64,000 bases of DNA, taken from the IMG/VR virus record IMGVR_UViG_3300026484_000087, positions 1 to 64,000 of that record. One strand, written 5' to 3'. Under the pieces are notes generated by a model. The model saw nothing but the letters and a program-made list of their open reading frames with translations. It was not told the DNA's origin and made no database searches. Each line of letters opens with the position of its first letter. The first letter of the stretch is position 1. Both the position numbers and the translations under genes were made by a program. Source of the stretch: a virus. Shown piece by piece: positions 35,450 to 45,840 of this stretch.

Positions 35450-36760
35450 TTATTTATCGCTTTTTGATTTATATTTAGACATAGATACATCAGCAAGATA
35501 TGCAGCATTTTTCATTACAGCAACATAACCTAAAAGAGAATCTGAACCATATTTAAGAACGTTTGTACTTAGAGCACCAACCATAGTTTTATATGTGTTT
35601 TCGATTGTTTTTTCATCAGCTTCTTTATCTTTATCAGAACCTTGTGCATCAATTTTAAGATCTTTAACAGCTTTATCAGTTTCATCAAGTACAGAATCTA
35701 CTTTCTTAACGAAATCTTTAGCATCTTTACCAAGAACTTCACCAGCATCAATAATAGCTTTAATTGCAGAAGTATCAGGAATTTTTACATCTTTACTATA
35801 TTTTTTAAGTAAATCTTTTTTAGCAGCACCAGTCATATAGTTACAAGTAATCTTAACCATTTTACCTGTTCTAAGAGCAACTTCTTCAGCTTTGAAAGTT
35901 ACAGCTTTATATGTAGTACCATCACTTCTAGAAACAACTGCAGCAGTATCATCAGAAGCAATTGAAGATGGAATACCATCGTAGTGTTTACTTAAGTTAG
36001 TTAGTTCACTTTTAGCAGCTTTTGCAGTTTTAGCAACAGCACTTACACCTTTATCTGTACTAACATAATCTTTAACAGTAGGAACAACATCTCTACTACC
36101 AGCAGCTTGAATACCATCAACAACTTTACCTAAACCACCACCGTCAAGTGCCATAGCTCTAAAGAATTTACCAGCAATTTTCTTAGATTCTTTTTCAGAG
36201 AAAGTATCTTTAACACCATCTTTTTTATCAGAACTAAGACCATCTAGTTTTTCACCAAGTTTTTTGAATTTTTTCTCATAGTCAGTAACCATAAGCATGA
36301 TTTTTCCACCAAGTTTTTTGATACTTGACCATACTTTAGAGAAGAACTGTTTGATTTTATCAATGATCTTTTTAAAAGTTTCTTTTGCATCTTCTACAGA
36401 TACTTTAAGAGCAGTTTGTGGAGATTGCTCAATTGACTCAGCAGAGATTTTAACTTGTTCTGGATCCATACCAAGCATAACAGCATTAGCTTGTAAGTTC
36501 GCAGCAGCTAATTGTGCAATACCAGCAGTAACATTACCTGAAGCAAGAACAGCTTCTTCTACAGCAACTTGTGTTTGGATATTTCCAGCAACTTCTAAAG
36601 CAGCATCCATCATTTGGATATCTTGTGCAATACCTTCTGCTTCTACAGCAACTTCTTCAGCGTTTTCTTCCATTGCAATAACAGTTTCTACTGTTAAAGG
36701 TTCATTTGCAGCGATTGCCGCTTCTTCTAAGCTAATAGCTCCGAATAATTTATTTTGCAT
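35450..36760 (-). CDS. internal head (inner-body-like) protein
   Basis: A 436-aa protein. Residues 1-115 are an Ala/Glu/Gln-rich segment resembling the cleaved propeptides of phiKZ-type inner-body proteins. A short amphipathic module follows at ~120-151 (SVEDAKETFKKIIDKIKQFF then SKVWSSIKKLGG). The Lys/Asp/Ala-rich body is ~155-436. The same module occurs in the proteins at 37809-39032 and 47344-48597. Family knowledge: such proteins pack in the capsid, are processed by the prohead protease and some are ejected with DNA. Candidate cleavage sites after Glu (SAE, residues 106-108) are inferred. Confidence 0.65.
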   Translation of the reverse strand: MQNKLFGAISLEEAAIAANEPLTVETVIAMEENAEEVAVEAEGIAQDIQMMDAALEVAGNIQTQVAVEEAVLASGNVTAGIAQLAAANLQANAVMLGMDPEQVKISAESIEQSPQTALKVSVEDAKETFKKIIDKIKQFFSKVWSSIKKLGGKIMLMVTDYEKKFKKLGEKLDGLSSDKKDGVKDTFSEKESKKIAGKFFRAMALDGGGLGKVVDGIQAAGSRDVVPTVKDYVSTDKGVSAVAKTAKAAKSELTNLSKHYDGIPSSIASDDTAAVVSRSDGTTYKAVTFKAEEVALRTGKMVKITCNYMTGAAKKDLLKKYSKDVKIPDTSAIKAIIDAGEVLGKDAKDFVKKVDSVLDETDKAVKDLKIDAQGSDKDKEADEKTIENTYKTMVGALSTNVLKYGSDSLLGYVAVMKNAAYLADVSMSKYKSKSDK

Positions 36761-36897
36761 AACAATTCCTTATGTTTTTTAATTTTTGTTCTGTTCATAA
36801 TATAAACAGTAATAGGATTTTTATCCCAACGTGTATACCCAATGCATTAGATACGTTCAGTAATATAAAAAAATAAATATATATTACATCATAATAA

Positions 36898-36925
36898 AAG
36901 AGAATTATAAAAAATTAATTCTCTT
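36898..36925 (-). terminator. hairpin at the end of the 293-aa gene
   Basis: Perfect 10-bp aagagaatta / taattctctt stem overlapping the stop. The remaining 36761-36897 stretch is AT-rich leader sequence of the upstream-facing gene with no further feature seen. Confidence 0.5.
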
Positions 36926-37796
36926 CCACCTTACGCATCTTATACTCAACGTTACTTAACTTGTCTTCATAGTACTGAATACTCTTTTCTAGTTTAGCAT
37001 TATTTTCACCAGCCGATCTAGATTTTAGATCCATGATTTTCAATTCTAATAAACGTTTCTTTTCTTTAAGAACCTCATATCTATTCATCTGTCTATCAAC
37101 TAACCACATCTTAACATGGTAAATTGGATTACCAATAAATCCAGAAATCTTCATAGTTAGACCACTTGGGTTAATAACAGATAATGTACCATTATCTTTA
37201 CCATCAGCTATAACTCTATCATTAGACAATTTACTAACAGTTTTAGATATGTTTTTAGTATTAGCAAAGAACTTAAGTATATTAGCATATTTAACCATAT
37301 TAACTCTGATCTCTTGTACCTTTGGTTTAACCATATCATTACTAACATGATTAATCTTCACATCCGAAAGAGTAACCAAGTACATTAAAAGATCTAGAGT
37401 ATAAAGTGCAACACTATTATAGTTATTAACTATATTTAATATAGTAGCTTGTTTAACTGTAATAATATCTCTACTAATTAACTCTGGCAACTCTTTTTCA
37501 ATAAGACCTGTTACATCATTAGATTCTTTCTCCATAATTGTAAGTATTTTAGTAATACCTGCAACTAAACCTTTTAAATCTTTTGCTTTTATTTCAGATG
37601 CTTTATTAAACATTCCGAACTCTGGAAGATCTGTTATCTTGATATTATCAAGTTTTATAAGATCATTCATAGATTTAAGACCGGGCATAACCTCATTGTT
37701 TATAGCAAGTAACGTGTTATTAAATTGTTCATGCACATCACCTTGCTTAACAGTATGATTAAGGCCTAGAATCAATTCTCTAAGTGCTTCATTCAT
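36915..37796 (-). CDS. head-associated helical protein
   Basis: A 293-aa helical, basic protein ending in a coiled coil (NRYEVLKEKKRLLELKIMDL...). It lies 12 nt downstream of an inner-body-like gene and upstream of another, so a head-interior or core partner role is likely. No enzymatic motif. Confidence 0.55.
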   Translation of the reverse strand: MNEALRELILGLNHTVKQGDVHEQFNNTLLAINNEVMPGLKSMNDLIKLDNIKITDLPEFGMFNKASEIKAKDLKGLVAGITKILTIMEKESNDVTGLIEKELPELISRDIITVKQATILNIVNNYNSVALYTLDLLMYLVTLSDVKINHVSNDMVKPKVQEIRVNMVKYANILKFFANTKNISKTVSKLSNDRVIADGKDNGTLSVINPSGLTMKISGFIGNPIYHVKMWLVDRQMNRYEVLKEKKRLLELKIMDLKSRSAGENNAKLEKSIQYYEDKLSNVEYKMRKVEEN

Positions 37797-37808
37797 TTTT
37801 ATACTCTC

Positions 37809-39032
37809 CTAACTTTTTTTAAGTTCTTTAATATAAATAGATGCTAATCCATCTACCATATTAGGTATTTCAGCATATGTTTTACTAAGAACTAGTAAAA
37901 TCTCAGGCAAGGTTGCATAAATATTACCATTTTCCCAACCTGTATTATCATCTATTTTTTTAATAGTCTCTGAACCTATCTTAAGCATGTCATGAATATC
38001 ATTAACTACCTTTTTCTGGTTTTGAGTTACTTTAATACCAGCATCTATTAATTTAATTAGATCAGAATATTTTGGCGTATCAAATGTCTTAGGAGTACCA
38101 TATGCATCAAATGGAGGTAATGAAGATGCCACTATACTATAATTCCATGGAAATATTGATGCTGTTAAGTGCAATGGTTTACATCTTTCTAGAATAAAAA
38201 CATTATTATAAGTGGCACCTATAACCATTCTATCATCTTTAGTACTTTTACAAAAGAAATTCTTTATCTTTTTACCTAAGTTTCTTTCTACAGCTCTCAT
38301 CGCTTCTGTACCAGAGTAAATAGGTTTAAGTTTACCATCATCTCTAATCATACTTATAATAGATTCACACATATCTTTAACAAATGTAGGTTTACCATAA
38401 GCATTTATCATTTGATTTATACCGTCAACTGGATCCTTCATTTTACCCATCCCTACAGCACCAAGCATGGCCATACCATTCCATCCCCAGAATGTATCAT
38501 CAGCAATAGTAGCGTCTTCTATCCTTTTACCACTTTTAGTAAGGGTCTCTAACTCATTTTTTCTCTTAACTAGATTTGTACCTAAAGATGAAAGCAGTGT
38601 ATCAAACTTACCAATATATTTTAAAATAATATTATTATATCTGGCAAATGTTTTAGCTATGCCGTTTATAATTGATGTCAATATATTCTTTCCTTCCTCT
38701 ATACTTACCTTAAGAGCTTCATCAACGTTATTAAAATCCTCAGTAGATAAGTTTTCAATACATTCTAACCCAACAGAGTTAAGTGCTGTATTTATAGCTA
38801 AATGTAAATTTGCTAAATCTCTTTCATTAGCATTGCCGGATTCCAATGCCAAACTAGCATGTTCTAAAGCTTGGTTTAGAATCATTGCTGTATCTTTAGA
38901 ATCATTAATTATGAAATAAATTTCTTTTAATTCAGCCTCTAAAGATATTTGATCTAAAGAAGACATTAATAATTCTTCGTTACTTAATACCAGCGTATCA
39001 CTGGCTTCGCTATTAAACATTTTTTTCATCAT
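37809..39032 (-). CDS. internal head (inner-body-like) protein
   Basis: A 407-aa paralogue-like member. It has an acidic Glu/Leu/Ser-rich N-terminus of ~100 residues (LDQISLEAELKE..., HASLALESGNANE) and then the connecting helix ALKVSIEEGKNILTSIINGI at ~107-125. That helix matches the ALKVSVEDAKETFKKII module of the 35450-36760 product. A larger folded region follows with KNFFCKSTKDDRMV. Two adjacent ATGs are usable after TAGGAG. Probably processed and packaged in the capsid. Confidence 0.6.
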   Translation of the reverse strand: MMKKMFNSEASDTLVLSNEELLMSSLDQISLEAELKEIYFIINDSKDTAMILNQALEHASLALESGNANERDLANLHLAINTALNSVGLECIENLSTEDFNNVDEALKVSIEEGKNILTSIINGIAKTFARYNNIILKYIGKFDTLLSSLGTNLVKRKNELETLTKSGKRIEDATIADDTFWGWNGMAMLGAVGMGKMKDPVDGINQMINAYGKPTFVKDMCESIISMIRDDGKLKPIYSGTEAMRAVERNLGKKIKNFFCKSTKDDRMVIGATYNNVFILERCKPLHLTASIFPWNYSIVASSLPPFDAYGTPKTFDTPKYSDLIKLIDAGIKVTQNQKKVVNDIHDMLKIGSETIKKIDDNTGWENGNIYATLPEILLVLSKTYAEIPNMVDGLASIYIKELKKS

Positions 39033-39045
39033 ACACTCCTATGTT

Positions 39046-40320
39046 TTAAAATACTGGTGGTTTATTGCTACTAATAGCTTTAAATACTTCTGCCAGTTCA
39101 TTAGAATTACCATCGCCCTTTCTTTTCTTAATAACTTTAAAAGAAAGATCAGACGTACCTCTTAAATCTTTAGTATAAACAGTAACACGTTCCCAGTCAG
39201 TATCTACCACGTTTATCAGTAATGACTTAGTTTGTTCTGCTAACATCTCTTTATATCTAGGCTTATCGATTTTACCACCTAGTTTATTTTCAATAATAGC
39301 AAGTTGTCTTTTGTTAATGATTAATATACTGTAATACTTACCAAAACCAATGGCACCTTTAGTAAGAAGCTTTTTATTGGCAGTCGTAGCTCTAGATTCC
39401 ATATAACCTATAAGATCATCTTTATCTTTAAACTTATTATTTTTATATTCTTTAATAAGATCATCAGCAAAGATTAAATCACCTAAAGAAATCATACCTG
39501 CACGATACTCATCTAATCTAGAACTAAATTTCTTATCTCTACCATTTGTATCTACCATAGTTTCAATATTAGAAAAGTCACTGTAGATGACCGTAGCCTT
39601 GATAAGAACTGGAACGATAATATCCCTGGTGAACTTTTTACCAGATTTTTTATCTTCAGAATTTACAGTAAAAGTTATATCTATAGATTTTTGCATAAGA
39701 GTTGGAACTATAACACCTTTACCTTCATTTATTCTAGCAGATGGACTAACTAATTTCATCTCTTTATTTTCTTTTGGGGTCTTTTCTAATTTATTCAATC
39801 TACCGTTTACTTTGTTCATAAAGTTTTTTGCTTGTTGATATTTATTATTAGCGTTTTTATTAACCGGTCTTCTTCTATTACCTCTTTGCTCTAGACTAAT
39901 AGGTAAGAAATCATTATCTTCGAAAGAAATCATGTCCATTTCTTCAAAAGCACTTTTACCACCATTAGCTCTAATAGGCAAACCACCTTTACTAGACAAT
40001 ACATCAAATGCTGTATGTTGACTCATGCCATACACGTTAGTCATTACATTAAATGCTTGAATATAAAAACTTGCAAATATATCTAAATTTATCTCTGCTA
40101 GTTTTTCTGTAACCTCTTCTTCTCTAAGGTCTCTTGAAATTACAATTGTCGGCTCTATAATAAATGTAGAAAGTAATTTAATCATAGAACCTTTAGTACT
40201 ATAAAGCATTGCCTCATTTCTACTTATATCTATATCACCACTACCAGCCTGTTCCACTTTATCTAGCACCTTATTAAAACTTAATAGCGTCTGCTTAAGA
40301 GACATGTATGTTCCTAACAT
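39046..40320 (-). CDS. virion-associated protein, unknown
   Basis: A 424-aa protein. Helical N-terminal ~130 residues, an acidic patch (FEEMDMISFEDNDFLPISLE, ~123-142) followed by a basic linker (QRGNRRRPVNKNANNKYQQA), then a beta-rich C-terminal domain. The acidic-to-basic switch resembles a propeptide and cleavage point; inference only. First gene of the internal head block; either ATG 40320 or 40305 could start it. Confidence 0.5.
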   Translation of the reverse strand: MLGTYMSLKQTLLSFNKVLDKVEQAGSGDIDISRNEAMLYSTKGSMIKLLSTFIIEPTIVISRDLREEEVTEKLAEINLDIFASFYIQAFNVMTNVYGMSQHTAFDVLSSKGGLPIRANGGKSAFEEMDMISFEDNDFLPISLEQRGNRRRPVNKNANNKYQQAKNFMNKVNGRLNKLEKTPKENKEMKLVSPSARINEGKGVIVPTLMQKSIDITFTVNSEDKKSGKKFTRDIIVPVLIKATVIYSDFSNIETMVDTNGRDKKFSSRLDEYRAGMISLGDLIFADDLIKEYKNNKFKDKDDLIGYMESRATTANKKLLTKGAIGFGKYYSILIINKRQLAIIENKLGGKIDKPRYKEMLAEQTKSLLINVVDTDWERVTVYTKDLRGTSDLSFKVIKKRKGDGNSNELAEVFKAISSNKPPVF

Positions 40321-40450
40321 GTTTAATCCTTTTTTTCAATTTTTTACGTATTAAAAGATAAAAAAATCTTTATATCAATCAATTTAATGTTACAATTATT
40401 AGAGAATCCATTTTCATGATTAATAAATATATTATATAAAGGATAAAATA

Positions 40451-41620
40451 ATGGCTATAGTAGTTGACAAAGACGAATTTGACCAGGATAAATTAGGTGA
40501 TAGTAACGTTATAAATAGTTTAGATAGTTTTATGGAAAATACTCAGCCTATGGGTAGTATTGATAAAGCTATAGGAAATGCGTTATACGGGATAAACCAT
40601 AGAAAGGTAAAAGGAATTCTCCCTGAGAATAAAGATGATCAGGGGTATACTTTCTTTACTAGACCACAACTTAACATGTCTACAAAAAATCTTGAAAATT
40701 ACAGACATTTTTATTCATTATTAACAACCAAAGAAAGATCAATACATAGATATGTAAGATGTATGCTTGACCCAAGAATAAATTTGGGCAATGGGGTTGA
40801 AACAATAACAACTCCACTGATAAATCCAAAGAGTGCATTTATACCTGTTCTAACTAATACATTAAAAAGCATCTCAGGATGGCCTGATGTGGTTAATTCT
40901 AGTCATATATCTAAGGCTGGTGTTAGAAAAGAGCAACATGCTATGGTTGATGGCACAGTAGATATTTACGAGGCATTTGACTTAGATGTTACATTTAACA
41001 ATATGAGAGAAGAGCCGTTAAGCTTACTTTTTGATACATGGCTACATTACATGTCCAATGTTTTTGAAGGCGTTCTTATGCCCTATATGGATTTTATTAC
41101 GGAAAATGAAATTGATTACAACACTAGGATATATAGAATAGTTTTAACGGAAAATAAAAAGTATGTAAAAAAAATAGCTGCAACTGGTGCAAGTTATCCT
41201 ATAAACATACCTACTGGTAAATTCTTCGATGCTAGTGATGAAAGACCATTTTCAGACCAGACAAAAGATGTTACTATAAGATTTAAATCTTTAGGTGCCA
41301 TGTATAATGATGATATACTAGTAAAAGAATTTAATGCTACTGTTGGAATATTTAATCCTGACATGAGGTTATTAAATAATGAAATACAAAACATGATAAC
41401 AGCTGGAGTATTTCATGTAGATCCAGAAAATGCCGAAACTATACTGGAGACAGTTGGTAAGAAATATGGCTTAGAAAAAATACCAGATAAGCTACTTGTT
41501 AGGCTAAACAATAGAGGTTATCCCAGAATAAATCCTATGTCGTTTGAATTCGAATGGTGGGCAGATAAAGAAGATATTGAATATGCCAATAAAAATATAG
41601 ATATGCAAATATTAAATTAA
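40451..41620 (+). CDS. structural protein (tail/baseplate region)
   Basis: A 389-aa protein with AAAGGA before the ATG. Beta-rich core with long loops (ISGWPDVVNSSHISKAGVRK...) and an ordered C-terminus (INPMSFEFEWW). It is 14 nt upstream of the 954-aa gp6/J-like gene and likely part of the same baseplate or neck assembly. No family name assigned. Confidence 0.6.
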   Translation: MAIVVDKDEFDQDKLGDSNVINSLDSFMENTQPMGSIDKAIGNALYGINHRKVKGILPENKDDQGYTFFTRPQLNMSTKNLENYRHFYSLLTTKERSIHRYVRCMLDPRINLGNGVETITTPLINPKSAFIPVLTNTLKSISGWPDVVNSSHISKAGVRKEQHAMVDGTVDIYEAFDLDVTFNNMREEPLSLLFDTWLHYMSNVFEGVLMPYMDFITENEIDYNTRIYRIVLTENKKYVKKIAATGASYPINIPTGKFFDASDERPFSDQTKDVTIRFKSLGAMYNDDILVKEFNATVGIFNPDMRLLNNEIQNMITAGVFHVDPENAETILETVGKKYGLEKIPDKLLVRLNNRGYPRINPMSFEFEWWADKEDIEYANKNIDMQILN

Positions 41621-41634
41621 AAAAGGAAACAATA

Positions 41635-44499
41635 ATGAGTTTTGAAATAGACCTAGATAAAATTAAGTATAATCCTACACTTATACAGTCTAAGATACTT
41701 AATAGTATAGAAGAAAACAGTGACGGCAATATCACATTTACAGATCCAACTAATCCATTTCTGATGTTAATGGAAGCAAATATAGACTTAACTAATTCAG
41801 CGTTACAGGAATCGATAAGTAATTTAAGAAAGAATTATAGTAGTTTAGCTATTAGACCAACTGACTTATATCATCATCTATCAGACATAGAAATGGTTAA
41901 TGTTTTTGCAATACCAGCAGAGGCTACAATGCTTTTTACAATTAACTTAAAGGATCTTATAGATAACGGCTATGAAGAGGATGACAAATATATTATGTCC
42001 ATACCTGAATACAGTACAATAACTGTAAGTAATACTAAATTCACTACACTTAATGATATAAAAATAACTTACTATAAATCTAGTAAAAAAGCATATATAG
42101 AACAAATGATCTCCGATGATGATTTATCTATAAAGGATTTAGGTGTTCTTAGAAATGATATTATAAAAGACAGCAATGATAATGAATGGATTGTATTTGA
42201 AACTATGATAAAACAATTAGAGCGTTTTACAATAGAAGACAATATAATTAAGGGTATGGGATTTCAAAAAGAGGTGGAGTTTAGTGATCAATATCATTAC
42301 TCTATAGTTTATATAAAGAATCCAAATACTGGAAACAAATGGGTTAAGATAAATACTACTCATAGCGATATTATCTTTGATCCAGAAAAACCAACTATCC
42401 ATGTTAAGGTAATGGACAATCATGTCCTATACACTATACCTGAATTGTATCTTTTAAATAACACTATATCTGGTCTAATAAAGATAGTCGTTTATAGTAG
42501 TAAAGGAGAACTTACATTAAATATAAATAAATTTCCTATGGATGATTTTAGTTTGTTATTGGGTAATACTGCTAAAAATAAATATACTGCAGTTACTCCA
42601 AATATAGTAACGCTAACAAATAGTAACCATATTGTTGATGGTGGTAGAAACCAAAGAACCATGGAAGAACTAAGAAGCATAATCATAAATAATACTACTG
42701 GTAAGAATGATACTCCTATAACTTCAAACGAATTAAAAGAGTATGCTTCTTATAATGGTTTCTCTATAGACAAGGTATTAGATGTTATAACTGACAGGTA
42801 TTTTATAGCCACTAAGAACATACCAGAACCAGTTAATAAAAAAATAAAATCTAAGATGGATGTTTTCATTAATAAAACAGAATTCGTATTAAGTGACTAT
42901 CTGATGCATGATTATGTTAATGTTGTTGACTCAACTACGGCTGTAATAAGATCTGGCTCTACATTCATAAATAAAAACAACAAAGTTAGAATGTTGAGTA
43001 ACGCAGAATATGATTACTTAAAGAATCTTAATAATGAACCATTAATCTTAGAATTACTTGCAAATAAATATTTTTATACCCCATTCTACTATATAACAAG
43101 CATAGTTGATGGCATAACTACTTCTAGGGTATTTGATTTTGATGTACCTAAGTTGGATAATCTTAGAATACTAAGTAAAATAAATGATGACATTTCGGTA
43201 AACATAGATAAGTTTACCACTTATAGTACCAATAAAGGTTTTACAATAATCTTTACTGTTCTTGGAAATGAAATATTTAATAATATACCTACTGACAACA
43301 TAAAAGCTCAGCTAAGTATTAAAATGTCTAATACTGAAGATAGGGTATATTTCTATACAACTATGGAGAGAGTTACTGGTTATCTTAAATTTGAAATAGA
43401 CACTAACTTCTATGTTAATGATAATAATGAGTTAATGTTATTAAACGGTAATAAAGAACTTATCATGGCAAATATAGATTTAGAAACTGACTTGGAAGTT
43501 ATACTCTATACAAATTATGAAGCAGTTAATAGAACTAAATATGGTGTAACTGATGAGATAATTTATGATTTAGACATAAACAGACTGGCATTATCTAAAG
43601 AAACCGTGCTAGTAACATTTGGTAAAGAACTAAAATATCTATGGAATTCTGTTAACACTGATTATACAGATAGAAAGTATAAACTCTACGATACAGACAT
43701 ACCTATGCGGTATACCGAAGACATACTAGATATGGATATTGAAGATGGTAGTTTCTTCGATGCGGTAGATACAGACGGTGATGGTATTTGCGATAAGCTA
43801 GAGTATAAAATCATACATAAGAAAGGAGACATAGTAAAAGACTCTGAAGGAAATGATCTATATTTACATAGAAAAGGAGATCCTATACTCGATGATAAAG
43901 GCAATCCTGTTATAGATGGAGTATCTGGTATAGTTAGATATATAGATGTACTTATGTTAGAACATGAATATAGATTGGATACATCCGTTTTATATTCTGA
44001 TTATAAAGAAACAATAAATGATTTACTTAGACTTTATATAGATAAATATATGAATGATCTTAATGAAAAGATGTTGGATAATACAACAGTATTTTATAGT
44101 CCTTCTAGATCTAATAACAATGCGGTACTTACAGTTGGTGCTAAAAAATATGTAACGAATCAATTCATATCGCCTGTTGTAACATTATATGTTTCTGAAA
44201 ACAGTCCAATAAACAATGATAAACTTAGTTACTTAAAAAGTATAGTTGGTATAATCATACATGGACATTTAGATAATGGTGTTGTAAATATTAATAATAT
44301 AAAAGAAGATATAAAAAAATCTTTTGGTACTAGTTTAAAAGGTGTTAAAATAACTGGTCTTGATGGAGGTCATGATTTTGAGATGTTTAATATAGAGAAC
44401 AATACTTCTAGATTAACTATCAAAAAGAAAATAATGTATGACGTTAAGAAAGACATTAATATCGAATATGATATAGATTTAAGGATTTATACAGTTTAA
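41635..44499 (+). CDS. baseplate wedge-like protein (gp6 / J-like)
   Basis: A 954-aa protein. The N-terminus (NPFLMLMEANIDLTNSALQE ... SSLAIRPTDLYHHLSDIEMV) is the pattern of baseplate J/gp6-type wedge proteins: a helix with a DP..LLE..A-like motif followed by the LY/HLSD step and then a beta domain. At residues 712-720 there is DTDGDGICDKLE, an EF-hand/thrombospondin-type calcium loop. Very large size fits a ring-forming wedge subunit. Ends at a bidirectional hairpin. Confidence 0.6.
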   Translation: MSFEIDLDKIKYNPTLIQSKILNSIEENSDGNITFTDPTNPFLMLMEANIDLTNSALQESISNLRKNYSSLAIRPTDLYHHLSDIEMVNVFAIPAEATMLFTINLKDLIDNGYEEDDKYIMSIPEYSTITVSNTKFTTLNDIKITYYKSSKKAYIEQMISDDDLSIKDLGVLRNDIIKDSNDNEWIVFETMIKQLERFTIEDNIIKGMGFQKEVEFSDQYHYSIVYIKNPNTGNKWVKINTTHSDIIFDPEKPTIHVKVMDNHVLYTIPELYLLNNTISGLIKIVVYSSKGELTLNINKFPMDDFSLLLGNTAKNKYTAVTPNIVTLTNSNHIVDGGRNQRTMEELRSIIINNTTGKNDTPITSNELKEYASYNGFSIDKVLDVITDRYFIATKNIPEPVNKKIKSKMDVFINKTEFVLSDYLMHDYVNVVDSTTAVIRSGSTFINKNNKVRMLSNAEYDYLKNLNNEPLILELLANKYFYTPFYYITSIVDGITTSRVFDFDVPKLDNLRILSKINDDISVNIDKFTTYSTNKGFTIIFTVLGNEIFNNIPTDNIKAQLSIKMSNTEDRVYFYTTMERVTGYLKFEIDTNFYVNDNNELMLLNGNKELIMANIDLETDLEVILYTNYEAVNRTKYGVTDEIIYDLDINRLALSKETVLVTFGKELKYLWNSVNTDYTDRKYKLYDTDIPMRYTEDILDMDIEDGSFFDAVDTDGDGICDKLEYKIIHKKGDIVKDSEGNDLYLHRKGDPILDDKGNPVIDGVSGIVRYIDVLMLEHEYRLDTSVLYSDYKETINDLLRLYIDKYMNDLNEKMLDNTTVFYSPSRSNNNAVLTVGAKKYVTNQFISPVVTLYVSENSPINNDKLSYLKSIVGIIIHGHLDNGVVNINNIKEDIKKSFGTSLKGVKITGLDGGHDFEMFNIENNTSRLTIKKKIMYDVKKDINIEYDIDLRIYTV

Positions 44500-44535
44500 G
44501 TATATAGTATGTCCTAATAGGACATACTATATACT
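44499..44535. terminator. 16-bp bidirectional hairpin
   Basis: agtatatagtatgtcc / ggacatactatatact with a 5-nt loop, between the convergent baseplate and head genes. Confidence 0.7.
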
Positions 44536-45400
44536 ATTTTGTAAAATACATTTTAAGTAATTTAAATAAATTTAAACTATCACTATCTTCAAACAATGAC
44601 AACATATTCACTATATGTCCATGTTTATGATTATATGTATAATTATAGTCAGTATGATTTTCATTCAGATCAAATCTGAAATCAAATATACTATAATTTA
44701 TTTCAGCATCTATTTGCTCCACAAGTTTACCTATCTTATAAAAACCTAAACCAGAAACTATAAGTTTATCAACAACATCCCCAATAAGATAAGGTTCCAT
44801 GTTATTTTCATAATGAAATAAAGACATATCATTATTAACCAGATTTGTTAACAAACTAAATATAGTTAATGGTTTGTTATCGTTACTTTCGGATAATAGA
44901 TAGGCAATTCTATTTATATTTTCCGCTATATCTTGCTTCTTACCAACTAACAATGCATCATTGAATTTATAAACATTTTCTAAAAATTCATCAGGAGTTA
45001 GTGTTAATGGATTAACTAATTCTTTACCTTTATAAAAACTAATATAATTGTTTTCCTTAATATCAGAAATTAAATCCAAATCACAACCATCCTTAACATT
45101 AAATAAACCCCTAACACTAACTAATTTAGATCTTAGTTTCTTAAGCTCTAGTATATAATCAGTTATATTGATTGCCGCTTCTTCTTTAGACTCAGCACTA
45201 ATAATAGTATCTAAGTGCTCTACTAATGAATTAAAATTAGTAGATGTAGCCAATGAAGTAAAACTATTAACATTAAAAGAATCACTAACTATACCTGGAC
45301 AAGCCTCTTCCATAGACATAACATCACTCTTAGATACCACGCCTTTTGAAACTATAGTATCTTTAAGTCCTATTAAAATCTTTCTTTCAGATTGATTCAT
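44534..45400 (-). CDS. hypothetical, head-block protein
   Basis: A 288-aa helical protein with a short acidic N-terminal part (SMEEACPGIVSDSF). It ends in a His/Asn/Tyr-rich patch (NHTDYNYTYNHKHGHIVN, ~250-267) that could bind metal. Last gene of the unit running from the inner-body-like gene at 48597. Function unknown. Confidence 0.55.
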   Translation of the reverse strand: MNQSERKILIGLKDTIVSKGVVSKSDVMSMEEACPGIVSDSFNVNSFTSLATSTNFNSLVEHLDTIISAESKEEAAINITDYILELKKLRSKLVSVRGLFNVKDGCDLDLISDIKENNYISFYKGKELVNPLTLTPDEFLENVYKFNDALLVGKKQDIAENINRIAYLLSESNDNKPLTIFSLLTNLVNNDMSLFHYENNMEPYLIGDVVDKLIVSGLGFYKIGKLVEQIDAEINYSIFDFRFDLNENHTDYNYTYNHKHGHIVNMLSLFEDSDSLNLFKLLKMYFTK

Positions 45401-45402
45401 AT

Positions 45403-45828
45403 TTAATCCTTTTTAGATAGAACTATATTTGATAAGTTAAATGCTTTATTAAATACGCCAATATTACCGTCAATAACTTTAACATATTCTTTACCAAATA
45501 TATCGTTAACGCCAATAATATCATTAAACTCGTTTATAATTAAAGGCTTGTAAATAACATCTAATTTAAACTGAATATATTTACTTACGATGGCAGTAAA
45601 CATATTTTTATCAAGTACAGCAATCTCATTAAGCTCATAAAATAGATCATGTATTTTAAATTTAGTATTACTATCTACCTTAGTAACTCCAGATTTTATT
45701 AAATCGTTTATAATACCATTAGTAAAACTTGCAGCAACACCAGAATATGCAGCTAATCTTTTCTCATCACCAGTAGCGTTTAATACTCCGCATAGTTCTT
45801 GTATATTTTTATCAGTTATTTTTAACAT
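45403..45828 (-). CDS. hypothetical, head-block protein
   Basis: A 141-aa helical protein, 12 nt after the metallopeptidase gene and 2 nt before the next gene. No motif. Tight linkage suggests a partner of the peptidase or of internal head proteins. Confidence 0.55.
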   Translation of the reverse strand: MLKITDKNIQELCGVLNATGDEKRLAAYSGVAASFTNGIINDLIKSGVTKVDSNTKFKIHDLFYELNEIAVLDKNMFTAIVSKYIQFKLDVIYKPLIINEFNDIIGVNDIFGKEYVKVIDGNIGVFNKAFNLSNIVLSKKD

Positions 45829-45840
45829 CTTATTTTTCCT

